From assembly GCA_050946655.1 (NCBI GenBank), contig JBMNVE010000001.1, forward strand, positions 62,001 to 126,000: 64,000 nucleotides of DNA, in the 5' to 3' direction. Within the stretch, counting starts at the first letter, position 1; every line of letters begins with the position of its first letter. Both the position numbers and the translations under genes were made by a program. Under the pieces are notes generated by a model. That model saw only the letters and a program-made list of their open reading frames with translations, did not search any database and was not told the origin of the DNA. The DNA is from JAXGRD01 sp050946655 (GTDB lineage: Bacteria; Bacillota; Clostridia; Peptostreptococcales; Anaerovoracaceae). Below are positions 19,252-28,090 of the stretch, in pieces.

Positions 19252-20121
19252 TCAAGGGATCTTGGTTTCTAGCTGCTCGGTGATTTGTATGAAGAAATTG
19301 GCGCCCCACACTTGGAGGGAATCAAGGTTACGAATGAACGGAATCACATCATCTTTCGCTTGGTTATAGTCGATGGTTTCGAAACGCCTACTCAGATGAG
19401 TTTTAAGATCTGCCAGAGTAAACCTCTCATTCGGACTCAGGTAGCCACTTTGCTGAAGCCGTGCCCGCAAGTGATCCAAGTTCACTGGTGTGTTCCGCGC
19501 TAAGAAGAATACATAATCATAAAGGTCGCGCCCCTTTACTCTGCTCTTCCAGCTCCTGCATAAAACGGCATGGATTTTTCCAGCAAACAAGGAAGGGGCA
19601 TCGTACAGCGCAACCTCATAGGGCGATGGAAGTAACCTGTACTGATGCTCAAAGTTTGCATGGACTGGTGGGTTTGTGTCCACTTCAAATTTGATTCGTA
19701 TCTTCTCTCCGGCATGGATACCAGAAAGCGCATGGTCTCCATAAAAGAGCAACAGGTGTTCTTTCGTGTTGCCCTTGAGGAAAGCGGACTGAACCTGGGA
19801 TTCAACGCTTTTGACCTTCTCTGTAATGTCCACATGAAGTCCAAAGGCTGCTATCTCCTTTTCCAGAACAGGAAAATAGGCGCTTAGATCAAAGTCATCC
19901 TTCTTTGTTTTCAGCGAGAAGTCTAGGTCTTCGGAGAACCGATCCAAACCATAGAAAATACGCAGCGCCGTGTCGCCATAGCAGGCTGCTTCCTTGAAGA
20001 AGCCTGCTCTGGACAGCCCGCACAAAACCATCTCCTGCATGATTTTTTTCACCACATTCTTTTTGTCCCATGGTGGCTGTTCGTCATATGCTTTCAGCAT
20101 TTGTTCAATGATGGTATTCAT
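19252..20121 (-). CDS. abiEii: AbiEii-type nucleotidyltransferase toxin
   Basis: Nucleotidyltransferase of the AbiEii/DUF1814 family, 289 residues. It is the toxin of type IV (AbiE/MenT-like) toxin-antitoxin systems, and several family members block tRNAs by adding nucleotides to the 3' end. The active-site region is GDTALR (residues 49-54) followed by RFSEDLDFSL, which gives the two metal-binding aspartates. Later VKGRDLYDYVFFL matches the conserved lysine/aspartate helix. The ATG overlaps the antitoxin stop by four bases (ATGA), so the two are coupled. It appears intact, with no frameshift. Confidence 0.9.
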   Translation of the reverse strand: MNTIIEQMLKAYDEQPPWDKKNVVKKIMQEMVLCGLSRAGFFKEAACYGDTALRIFYGLDRFSEDLDFSLKTKKDDFDLSAYFPVLEKEIAAFGLHVDITEKVKSVESQVQSAFLKGNTKEHLLLFYGDHALSGIHAGEKIRIKFEVDTNPPVHANFEHQYRLLPSPYEVALYDAPSLFAGKIHAVLCRSWKSRVKGRDLYDYVFFLARNTPVNLDHLRARLQQSGYLSPNERFTLADLKTHLSRRFETIDYNQAKDDVIPFIRNLDSLQVWGANFFIQITEQLETKIP

Positions 20122-20702
20122 ACTGATCTCCTTAGATAGCGAATGAGTAATCTGTGGTTAGTAGTCTGATAATGCGCCGCATATTGTATCAGCTTTTCGG
20201 TATCTAGTTGGCCAAAAGTATCACGGTCAATTCGAAGGTCGCTAAACAACAAGGCTTCAAAAGCGCTCAGGTTAGCGACAGGCGAAATGGTGTGAAGCTT
20301 ATCACACAGCGCCTTTTCAGGCTGTGCGATAAGAAAAGAATACCTTCCTTCCTTGACAATTTGAATCCCAATCGGATATGCAACCTTGGGCACATCCCGG
20401 TAGGTGAACAAACCGAATGGCGTCTTGAATTGCTTACGCTTCTTCTTGTCATATGTAGCAGAAGTGTAAGTATAAACCGCTTCGGGAATCAAATGCCAGT
20501 AGGACAAGGCATAATCAAAAGACAGGTAAGAAGGGCCATATATGCTGGCAGCCAGCAAGTGCCCAGGCATCTTGCTGTCACTCACATACAGTCCCCGCAC
20601 GACCGGGAAAACGCTCCCTTCTTTAACCATGCGAGCAAGCTTGTTAGCAGGGTAGCGGTAGTCTTGTAATCCATCCAGGAGCATTGCAGTGGTCTTAATC
20701 AT
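20118..20702 (-). CDS. abiEi: AbiEi-type antitoxin / autorepressor
   Basis: Antitoxin partner, 194 residues. The N-terminal winged helix (ANKLARMVKEGSVFPVVRGLYV) fits the AbiEi DNA-binding domain. The C-terminal domain (YLSFDYALSYWHLIPE, ALCDKLH) matches the AbiEi antitoxin family. In studied AbiE systems this protein neutralises the toxin without stable complex formation and represses its own promoter through inverted repeats. A large two-part palindrome (20704-20746) overlaps its Shine-Dalgarno site (AGAGGTG) and agrees with that. Sequence identity to named systems cannot be judged here. Confidence 0.87.
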   Translation of the reverse strand: MIKTTAMLLDGLQDYRYPANKLARMVKEGSVFPVVRGLYVSDSKMPGHLLAASIYGPSYLSFDYALSYWHLIPEAVYTYTSATYDKKKRKQFKTPFGLFTYRDVPKVAYPIGIQIVKEGRYSFLIAQPEKALCDKLHTISPVANLSAFEALLFSDLRIDRDTFGQLDTEKLIQYAAHYQTTNHRLLIRYLRRSV

Positions 20703-20703
20703 A

Positions 20704-20746
20704 TTTTCACCTCTTAATGGAATAATGCTCCATTAAATGGTGAAAA
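20704..20746. promoter_or_regulatory. Double palindromic operator of the AbiE operon
   Basis: Nested inverted repeats. The outer arms are TTTTCACC (20704-20711) and GGTGAAAA (20739-20746). The inner arms are TTAATGGA (20714-20721) and TCCATTAA (20729-20736), around a 7-base centre. All four arms are perfect, with two-base gaps between outer and inner. The distal arms include the antitoxin ribosome binding site, so bound antitoxin or RNA folding could block expression. Confidence 0.75.
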
Positions 20747-20832
20747 TCAAGCGATTATTATACGTAGATCAGTTTTGAGAGGACTGTATTGGTTTTCCGG
20801 GAGGTTCCGTTTCGTACTTCACCCTAATTTGA

Positions 20833-20878
20833 ATATCGGGTAAAGTTTTTCCCATAATGATAGAAACTTCCCCGATAT
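20833..20878. repeat. Long inverted repeat between AbiE and aldehyde dehydrogenase
   Basis: ATATCGGG (20833-20840) and AAGTTT (20843-20848) pair with AAACTT (20864-20869) and CCCGATAT (20871-20878). This gives an 8 + 6 bp stem with a small asymmetric bulge and a loop of about 15 bases. No T-tract follows in either direction, so it does not look like a simple terminator. Confidence 0.6.
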
Positions 20879-20941
20879 AGGTGGTTTAGTTATTTGTAGT
20901 TCTTTTTGTAAGCCTTTAGATTTTCTTTACCACCGCTACCC

Positions 20942-22309
20942 TTAAAACAAGAAGCGTGGCAGTGTCCTCTTCCTGTTTTTATAGGGATGATATCGCAGGT
21001 TGATGTCGAAAAGCAGAGACTTATGAAGAATGTTTTTCTTATGGGAAAAGGTGTCAAAGGATGCCTTGCCGTGATACTGTCCCATTCCGCTGTTTCCCAC
21101 ACCACCGAAGGGCATGGCAGAAGACGTGAGGTGCAAAAGCGTATCATTAACACAGCCGCCCCCAAAGGACACCTCGCCCATAACTCTTTTTTCTACAGAC
21201 CGATTCTTGGTAAACAGGTACAGGGACAGGGGTTTTGGGCTCTTAGACAGCCTCTCTATGATCTCATCCAAGCTGTCCCAAGCCAACACAGGCAGTATGG
21301 GACCGAATATCTCCTCGGTCATGAGCGGCGTGTCAAGGTCCGGTTCATCCACCAGAGCCAACTTCATCTGCCTGCTTTCTTCCAAAATCTCACCGCCAAA
21401 TATTACGTTCTGCCCCTTCAACAGATCCCGGATCCTTTGGAAATGGGAATCGTTTATGATGGATGGGGCGGTCTTTTGAAAATATTCATCACCGGGAAAC
21501 ATCTCCCCGTAGGCTTTTACCATCTCCCGGATCAGGGCGTCTTTTACCGGTCTTTCTACCAAAAGATAGTCCGGTGCCACACAGGTCTGTCCGCTGTTCA
21601 TGGTTTTTCCAAAGAGGATCCTCTTTGCGGTTTTTCCAAGATCGGCGGATCTCTCTACGATGCAGGGGGATTTCCCGCCCAGTTCAAGGGTCACCGGAGT
21701 CAAACGCTTGGCTGCCGCCTCCATGACTGTCTTTCCGACGTTGGGACTTCCGGTAAAGAAAATGTAGTCGAATTCCATTTCCAGCAATGCCTGATTCTCT
21801 TGTCTTCCACCTTCAACCACTCTAATGTAGTCTTGATCAAAAAAATCTTCCAGCATCATCTTGATGATGTAGGAGGTCCCTTCACTGTAGGCGGAAGGCT
21901 TGACAAAGACACAGTTGCCTGCGCAGATGGCTCCGATCAGGGGAACCAAGGTCAGCTGGAGAGGATAGTTCCAAGGGGACATGATCAACACCACCCCGTA
22001 GGGATCGTGATATATCCTTCCTCTGCCGGGGATCTGGGAAAGGGAGGGCCTTACGCCTTTAGGACGCATCCAACTTTTCAAGTTTCTCTTGGCATGGGCA
22101 AGCTCTCCGTAAACGATCCCAAGTTCACTCATGAAGGCCTCATAAGGGGACTTGTTCAGATCCGATTTCAGTGCACGGAAAATCTCGGTTTCATACTTTT
22201 CCAAGGCGGACTGCAATTTATCCAGTTGCTCCATCCGGAATGGATAACCCAAGGTTTCCTTGCTACGAAAAAACAATTGGCTCTTCTTTAGACTCTCCTG
22301 CAAATCCAT
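20942..22309 (-). CDS. Aldehyde dehydrogenase (class 3-like)
   Basis: NAD(P)-dependent aldehyde dehydrogenase, 455 residues, shorter than the 480-500 of classes 1 and 2 and typical of class 3/YwdH. It has SPWNYPLQL, the catalytic Glu in TLELGGKSPC, the catalytic Cys in NSGQTCVAPDY, EEIFGPILPV and the class 3 ending MPFGGVGNSGMGQYHGKASFDTFSH. The C-terminus is basic (YKNRKRTLPRFLF), as in membrane-linked fatty-aldehyde enzymes, though no TM helix follows. The start at 22309 is chosen for its upstream GGAG. An upstream TTG at 22348 lacks a good site. Confidence 0.93.
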   Translation of the reverse strand: MDLQESLKKSQLFFRSKETLGYPFRMEQLDKLQSALEKYETEIFRALKSDLNKSPYEAFMSELGIVYGELAHAKRNLKSWMRPKGVRPSLSQIPGRGRIYHDPYGVVLIMSPWNYPLQLTLVPLIGAICAGNCVFVKPSAYSEGTSYIIKMMLEDFFDQDYIRVVEGGRQENQALLEMEFDYIFFTGSPNVGKTVMEAAAKRLTPVTLELGGKSPCIVERSADLGKTAKRILFGKTMNSGQTCVAPDYLLVERPVKDALIREMVKAYGEMFPGDEYFQKTAPSIINDSHFQRIRDLLKGQNVIFGGEILEESRQMKLALVDEPDLDTPLMTEEIFGPILPVLAWDSLDEIIERLSKSPKPLSLYLFTKNRSVEKRVMGEVSFGGGCVNDTLLHLTSSAMPFGGVGNSGMGQYHGKASFDTFSHKKNILHKSLLFDINLRYHPYKNRKRTLPRFLF

Positions 22310-22350
22310 GTCAAACTCCTCTTCCGTTGACCTTTCAAAATCTATCAACC

Positions 22351-23973
22351 CTATTCCGTTTCTTTATCCTTTTCTTTATCCTTCTTTGGCTTCTCAGGGG
22401 GTAGTTCGAACTTGGACTTCCACGTCCCACACCCATAATAATAGTTGTTCCAAACAGGTGTTACTTCCCCTTCCAGTGTTTTTGCCTTGATTCCTCCGTA
22501 TGTTTTATATAAAACGCAGTAATAGGGCAACTCGTCGGTCAAGATAGGTTTCAGTTCCGTGTAAAGCCTCTTCAATTCTTGGGTGGAGGCTCCGGAGTGC
22601 ATTTCGTACAGCATATCGTACACCTTGTTATTGGCATAGCCTGTATAATTATCCCCCTCATTGGTCAGGAGAATACGCATATCCATTTGCTCGTCAAACT
22701 CATATCCACCCAGAAAAACATCGAAATCCCCGGAAGTCAAAGCCGCCTTGTACTCTTCCCTCTTCACCGATTGAAGGGTGACCTGAATCCCCAGTTTCCC
22801 CAGATCCTCTGCGATGATTTGAGCAGACTCATTGCGCGGACCGTCATCGGAGTTGACCAATAACCTAAGGGTGAAAGGGTTTCCGTTCTTATCTTTCAAC
22901 ACTCCATCCTTCCCCATCTTGTATCCTGATTTTTCCAGATAGTCTGCCGCCTTATCCAGGCTGAAGGGGTAAGTTTCTTTACTGGTATCCACGCCGAGAT
23001 ACCCGGGGAAGAAGATACTGTCGTTGACCATACCGCTATTGAAATAGCACTCTTCAATGATCCGCTTATTATCAACGGCACATGCGATTGCCTTTCTCAC
23101 ATTTTTATCTTCTTTGGGGATGGTTTTAAAGTTGTACCCTATAAATTCCACTTGGTTAGAGGGAAAATCTACGATTTTGATCCCCTTCTTGGTGATGGTG
23201 GTCTTTCGCTCCGCATCTCTGGATACCATCAAGGCAATGCTCCCCGCTTCCAAAAGACTGTAAGTAGTTTCCCGCTGTGGAATGATTTCAAAGGTGATCG
23301 TGTTTTTTGCCTTGGTTCCGAAGTAATTTTCGTTGGGAACTAGGGATAGTTTATCGGTTTTGCTGTAACTTTTACAGGCATACTGCCCTGTACCCACGGG
23401 TACAAAGTCCACGTCCGGCTCCAGTACCTTTCCCTCTTTTTCAAAGACATGTTCCGGGACGATGGGAAAAGTGAGAATGTTCATGGACATTCTGGTCTTG
23501 CTGTCAAAATGTATGATGATGCGCTGGTCCCCTTCAACCTCTACATCGTCGATGCGATCGATAAGGGTGGAATACTGGGAGTTGGATCCCATTCGCTGAT
23601 ATGCCTTAACGGTAAATGCCACATCCCGGCCTGTAAACGGCTTTCCGTCATGCCAGCTGGTATTCACAAGATCGATGGTCACGGTCCCATTCTTTTGATC
23701 CACCACATAGTCCTTTGCCAGGGATTTTTGCGGCGTCATTGTTCCGTCCAATACGAAGAGGCTGTCATAGATCAACTTGGAAATAAAATAGGTATCCTCA
23801 TCATTGCTGGCGATGGGATTTAACGTCGTCACGTTTCCCATGGGAAGGGTGACGGCTTCTTCCGTTCTATATTGGGTTTTGTCGGTGCCTCCCGTCAGGG
23901 TTACCCCCTCACAGCCGCCAAGGGCTGCCATGAGCACCACGATAACCAGTAAAGATATCAGCTTTTTTCCCAT
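22351..23973 (-). CDS. Peptide/oligopeptide-type substrate-binding lipoprotein
   Basis: Family 5 extracellular solute-binding protein, 540 residues. A signal peptide ends in the lipobox LGGC (Cys21). The mature domain shows NVTTLNPIASNDEDT, WHDGKPFTGRDVAFTVKAY, GTGQYACKSYSKTDKLSL and a two-lobe organisation. The last 12 residues are a charged tail (KPKKDKEKDKETE). It overlaps the coaE 3' end by 16 bases. No OppB/C/D/F permease or ATPase genes are adjacent, so its transporter must be encoded elsewhere, or the protein acts as a sensor. Confidence 0.88.
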   Translation of the reverse strand: MGKKLISLLVIVVLMAALGGCEGVTLTGGTDKTQYRTEEAVTLPMGNVTTLNPIASNDEDTYFISKLIYDSLFVLDGTMTPQKSLAKDYVVDQKNGTVTIDLVNTSWHDGKPFTGRDVAFTVKAYQRMGSNSQYSTLIDRIDDVEVEGDQRIIIHFDSKTRMSMNILTFPIVPEHVFEKEGKVLEPDVDFVPVGTGQYACKSYSKTDKLSLVPNENYFGTKAKNTITFEIIPQRETTYSLLEAGSIALMVSRDAERKTTITKKGIKIVDFPSNQVEFIGYNFKTIPKEDKNVRKAIACAVDNKRIIEECYFNSGMVNDSIFFPGYLGVDTSKETYPFSLDKAADYLEKSGYKMGKDGVLKDKNGNPFTLRLLVNSDDGPRNESAQIIAEDLGKLGIQVTLQSVKREEYKAALTSGDFDVFLGGYEFDEQMDMRILLTNEGDNYTGYANNKVYDMLYEMHSGASTQELKRLYTELKPILTDELPYYCVLYKTYGGIKAKTLEGEVTPVWNNYYYGCGTWKSKFELPPEKPKKDKEKDKETE

Positions 23974-24542
23974 TGGTTCAACAGCTTATCGATTTTTTGA
24001 TAAAGCTCCTCCTTTGTTCCGTTATTTTCAATGATGACATGGGCCATTTGCCGTTTTTCCTCTTCCGCCATCTGGCTGGTTATTCTGGATCGCACATGGT
24101 CCGGGGCCACTCGGTCTCGACTTACCACGCGGTGCACCCGAAGGTCTTCACTGGAAACCACAAGCCAAACCTGATCCACCCTCTCATCCAAGCCCGTTTC
24201 ATACAGAAGAGCCGCATCTAAAAATATGGTTGGCTCTCTGTTTTCCTTCAATGCCTCACATATTCTGCGGCATATTTCTCCGTGGGTGATACCATCCAGC
24301 CTGTTCTTGCTCTCTTCATCCCTGAATGCCCTTTCCCCCAACAGTTTTCTATCCAAGGCCCCGTCGCTTCCGATGATGTCCGCTCCGAATTCTGCTGCAA
24401 GGGCGTCTAAAACGGGACTGCCGGGAAGGGTGATCTCCCTGGCGATCTTATCGGCATCGATGACCGGATACCCCTTTTCCAGTAGATAGTCCGATACGGT
24501 AGTCTTTCCGCTTCCGATGCCTCCTGTCAGTCCGATCTTCAT
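23958..24542 (-). CDS. coaE: Dephospho-CoA kinase
   Basis: Last step of CoA synthesis, phosphorylating the 3'-OH of dephospho-CoA. The 194-residue protein has the P-loop GLTGGIGSGKTT, the IDADKIARE motif and DAALLYETGLD. AGGTGG precedes the start. A GTG immediately upstream of the ATG is an alternative. It follows polA by 8 bases, a common Firmicutes pairing. Confidence 0.96.
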   Translation of the reverse strand: MKIGLTGGIGSGKTTVSDYLLEKGYPVIDADKIAREITLPGSPVLDALAAEFGADIIGSDGALDRKLLGERAFRDEESKNRLDGITHGEICRRICEALKENREPTIFLDAALLYETGLDERVDQVWLVVSSEDLRVHRVVSRDRVAPDHVRSRITSQMAEEEKRQMAHVIIENNGTKEELYQKIDKLLNQWEKS

Positions 24543-24550
24543 CACGCCAC

Positions 24551-27217
24551 CTACTTCAGTTCAAACCAATTGCTTCCCATGTTCACATCCACTGCCAACT
24601 TCACCTTAAGTTCCATGGCATCCTCCATGGACTCCACAAGGACCTTTTCCACGGCGTCAACCTCATCCAAGTGAGTTTCTACGATCAACTCATCGTGGAC
24701 CTGTAGGATCAATCTGGATTTGTAAGGAGATAAGGCCTTTTGAATGTTCACCATGGCGATCTTTATGATATCGGCAGCGCTCCCCTGGATGGGGCTGTTC
24801 ATGGCCAGTCGCTCTCCCAATTGTCTCACCATATAGTTGGATGCGGAAATCTCGCTGATGATCCTCTTTCTCCCAAGGATCGTCCGCACATAACCGTTGG
24901 CCTTGCAAAACGCCACTTGGCCATCCATGTACTCCTTCACCTTCTCATGCTTGGCAAAGTAACTTTTGATGTATTCATCGGCTTCTTGCCGTGTGATGTT
25001 CAGGTTTGTACTTAGGCCGAAGGCACTCATGCCGTAGATCACGCCGAAATTCACCGCCTTGGCCCGGCTTCTTTCGTCGATGGTGATCTGATCATCAGGT
25101 ACACCTAAAACTCTAGCCGCCGTCGCCCTGTGAATGTCTTCTCCCCCATTGAAGGCATCGATGAGTAAGGGGTCACCGCTGAGGTGGGCCAGTACCCGCA
25201 ATTCAATTTGGGAATAGTCGGCACTGAGGAGGATGTACTCCCGGGAAGAAGGCACAAAGGCCTTTCTGATCTTTCTTCCCTCCTCCTGGCGAATGGGGAT
25301 ATTCTGCAGGTTGGGATCGGAACTGCTGATTCTTCCCGTGGCGGCAATGGTTTGATTGAAGTGGGCGTGGATCTTACCGTCCTTATGGATCAGAGGGATC
25401 AGTCCATCCACATAAGTGCCGCTAAGCTTGGTCAAGGTTCGATACTCCAATATCAAATCAACAATGGGATGTTCGTCTCTAAGTCTTTCCAAAATCTCCG
25501 CACTGGTGGAATACCCGCGCTTAGTCTTTTTTCCTGCAGGAAGCCCCAATTTTTCAAATAGGATGGGCCCCAGCTGGGTGGGGGATTTAATGTTGAAGGT
25601 CTCTCCTGCCAGATCGTGAATTTGTGCCGTCAGCTTTTCTACTCGTGCGGATATATCCTTACCGATATCCGTCAAAACCTGCTTATCCACAGCAAAGCCT
25701 GTGTATTCCATATAGGCCATCACCTGGATCAAAGGCAGTTCCACCCTGCGAAAAACATCCTCCAACTCTTCCCTTCGGATCTCTTCTCCTTGAGGGATAG
25801 CCAGCTGGGCTACCAGCGCACACCACTTCAAGCCGTAAGCGCTGTATTTCTCACCGGCATCATCCAGCAAGCTCAATTGACCGCTTTCCCCGGCAAACTC
25901 TTTCTCATCTTGTATATTTGTACGGAAGTATTCCTGAGCCAAAGTCGTCAGCGCATAGTTGCTCCTGCCCGAATCGATGACATACTGGGCAATGGCCGTA
26001 TCAAAGGCTGTTTCAAAATCACGGACCCCCAGGTTCATCAGCAGGTAATAATCCTTCTTTAGGTCATGGCCCATGAATTTAGGCTTTTTCTTGTTGAGTA
26101 TCTTCACAAACTCTTCTTTTACTTCTTCTGTGGATAAGTCAACGTAAAAATATTTATTGCCAATCAATATGGACGCCCCGATGGCCATAGGGATATCCTT
26201 ATGATCATCATTCCCAAAGGTTTTCAAGACCGCATAGGTGTCTTCCTTCATCTGAGAAGACAGGGCTCTCAAATCCGCAGCCTTACGGATCATCACCGGC
26301 TCTGTGGGAAGTTCTTTAAATGTATTGGCTTCCTCCTGTTCTTTTTCTGAAAGCCCGGTGCCCATCTTGCGAAGGAAGCTGTTGAACTCCAGCTTGGTAT
26401 ACATTTCCACCAACTTATCGTGGTCCGGCTTTTCCAGTATGTATTCGTCAAAGTCCACCTCCATGGGGATGGCGGTGTTGATGGTGGCCAGCCGCTTGCT
26501 CATCAGCGCAAGAGTAGCATTTTCTTCTACGGTTTTTTTCAGTTTCCCCTTTAACTCTTCTGTGTGCTCCAGCAGGTTTTCCACTGTGCCGTATTCCATC
26601 ACCAGCTTTTGGGCTGTCTTCTCTCCTACCCCGGGCAGGCCGGGAATATTATCCGACTGATCCCCCATAAGGCCTTTGTAGTCGATGAACAACTCCGGAG
26701 GAAAGCCGTATTTCTCTATCATCACTTCTCTGTCGTACAGTTCAAATTGTGAGATCCCTCGTTTTGTGATCATGACCTTGGTCACATCGGTAGCCAGTTG
26801 CAGCTCATCCTTATCCCCGGTGATGATCAGTGGCATTAGCCCTTCTTCTTCCGCCTTTACGGAAATGGTTCCAATGATGTCGTCCGCTTCAAAGCCCTCC
26901 ATTTCCAATCTCTTGATGTTCATTGCATCTAGGACATCCTTGAGAAGAGGAAGCTGCATGGCAAGTTCAGGGGGCATTTTTTTCCTGCCCGCCTTATACT
27001 CGGCATATTCTTCATGCCGAAAGGTGGGTCCTTTCATATCGAAGGTCACCACAAGATAACCTGAGGGATGCTCCGCCTTCATCTTCTCCAGCATGCTTAG
27101 AAAACCGTATATTCCCTGTGTGTACAGCCCTTCCCGTGTCATCATGGGATTCTGTATGGCGTAATATGCCCGATTGAGCAGGCTGTTACCGTCAATGATA
27201 ATAATCCTTTTTTCCAT
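24551..27217 (-). CDS. polA: DNA polymerase I
   Basis: 888 residues in three domains. The 5'-3' exonuclease is residues 1-290 (IDGNSLLNRAYYA, EGFEADDIIGT, DYKGLMGDQSDNIPG). A 3'-5' exonuclease-like domain spans about 310-480. The polymerase has motif A LLSADYSQIELR, motif B RSRAKAVNFGVIYG and motif C LQVHDELIVE. The proofreading DxE motif is not visible at the start of the middle domain, so this domain is probably inactive, as in Bacillus and Taq enzymes. GAGGTG lies just upstream of the ATG. Confidence 0.97.
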   Translation of the reverse strand: MEKRIIIIDGNSLLNRAYYAIQNPMMTREGLYTQGIYGFLSMLEKMKAEHPSGYLVVTFDMKGPTFRHEEYAEYKAGRKKMPPELAMQLPLLKDVLDAMNIKRLEMEGFEADDIIGTISVKAEEEGLMPLIITGDKDELQLATDVTKVMITKRGISQFELYDREVMIEKYGFPPELFIDYKGLMGDQSDNIPGLPGVGEKTAQKLVMEYGTVENLLEHTEELKGKLKKTVEENATLALMSKRLATINTAIPMEVDFDEYILEKPDHDKLVEMYTKLEFNSFLRKMGTGLSEKEQEEANTFKELPTEPVMIRKAADLRALSSQMKEDTYAVLKTFGNDDHKDIPMAIGASILIGNKYFYVDLSTEEVKEEFVKILNKKKPKFMGHDLKKDYYLLMNLGVRDFETAFDTAIAQYVIDSGRSNYALTTLAQEYFRTNIQDEKEFAGESGQLSLLDDAGEKYSAYGLKWCALVAQLAIPQGEEIRREELEDVFRRVELPLIQVMAYMEYTGFAVDKQVLTDIGKDISARVEKLTAQIHDLAGETFNIKSPTQLGPILFEKLGLPAGKKTKRGYSTSAEILERLRDEHPIVDLILEYRTLTKLSGTYVDGLIPLIHKDGKIHAHFNQTIAATGRISSSDPNLQNIPIRQEEGRKIRKAFVPSSREYILLSADYSQIELRVLAHLSGDPLLIDAFNGGEDIHRATAARVLGVPDDQITIDERSRAKAVNFGVIYGMSAFGLSTNLNITRQEADEYIKSYFAKHEKVKEYMDGQVAFCKANGYVRTILGRKRIISEISASNYMVRQLGERLAMNSPIQGSAADIIKIAMVNIQKALSPYKSRLILQVHDELIVETHLDEVDAVEKVLVESMEDAMELKVKLAVDVNMGSNWFELK

Positions 27218-27324
27218 CTTTCACCTCGCCGGTTCATTTTATCAGAAAGCAGGGCATAACTCAATTAAAACTGACGAGAAGCGGTATGCCCCTCGCCAGC
27301 GATCCTCTTTGCTCTTCTATATCC

Positions 27325-27346
27325 AGTCCGGGATCTTCCCGGGACT
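27325..27346 (-). terminator. Hairpin at the end of the lipoprotein gene
   Basis: AGTCC-GGGA pairs with TCCCGGGACT (one bulged C) and overlaps the stop codon of the downstream-reading lipoprotein. It has no U-tract, so termination here is only possible, not clear. polA starts about 110 bases further on. Confidence 0.4.
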
Positions 27347-28043
27347 AATCGTAGGTCACATCGAAATCATCATAATCATCATAGAGGTCATCAAAGTTCT
27401 CCTGGGAATCATCCCCATCCCTGTACCAATCGTCCACCTCGTGCCATTCTTCCACTTTATAGTTTTCAGGAATCGTGAATTTGGATTCGTCGGCTTTCTT
27501 CTTGAAGGCATTGATCTTCATCTTTTCCGGCTCATCCTCATCATCTTCGGACTCGGCTATGATGTACCGCAGTTTATCCTCTTTATCGTACATGAACTTG
27601 ATGATTACATCATCTTCACGAAATTCCTCAAACTCGTATTCTACTCCGTCCACCTTGGCCTTTCCTCTGGTGATTTTCTGTCCCTTCAACAACCGGTTCA
27701 TGGAGGAGAGGTGGTCGATGTCTACGGTATCATCGAACATCTCTTCATTGATCTTGTAGCCGATCCTCGACTCCGGCTGGAGGATGAAGTATCCGTCCTT
27801 ATTTTTGATCAACTCCACCACGGAACCGTTGATAATGGTTTCTATGTAGAAATATTCCCCTTTGATATGGATTTTTAAACGCAAATCTTCCCCTTCCGAG
27901 GTGGTTTCCAGATCAAGGTAATAGCCGTTCTTCTCCGACTCCTGATCAAAGAGCTCGGCTGTTCTGTTTTTTCCTTCTCCGCAAGAGGCAAAGGCCAGAA
28001 CCGCCACAAGTGAAAAGATAAGCCATACTATGATTTTACGCAT
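27345..28043 (-). CDS. Acidic lipoprotein of unknown function
   Basis: 232 residues with a signal peptide and lipobox (FASC, Cys21), so probably anchored outside the membrane. The mature part is rich in Asp and Glu and alternates beta-like segments (LRLKIHIKGEYFYIETIING). It ends in an Asp/Tyr-rich stretch (DDLYDDYDDFDVTYD). I do not recognise a named family. The fold may be of the LolA/outer lipoprotein type by pattern only. AGGAGG lies 6 bases before the ATG. It is followed by polA and preceded by another small lipoprotein gene. Confidence 0.75.
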   Translation of the reverse strand: MRKIIVWLIFSLVAVLAFASCGEGKNRTAELFDQESEKNGYYLDLETTSEGEDLRLKIHIKGEYFYIETIINGSVVELIKNKDGYFILQPESRIGYKINEEMFDDTVDIDHLSSMNRLLKGQKITRGKAKVDGVEYEFEEFREDDVIIKFMYDKEDKLRYIIAESEDDEDEPEKMKINAFKKKADESKFTIPENYKVEEWHEVDDWYRDGDDSQENFDDLYDDYDDFDVTYD

Positions 28044-28090
28044 ATGCTTCCTCCTTTTTAGTCAACTGGGTTTGTTTCGTATCTCGGTCT

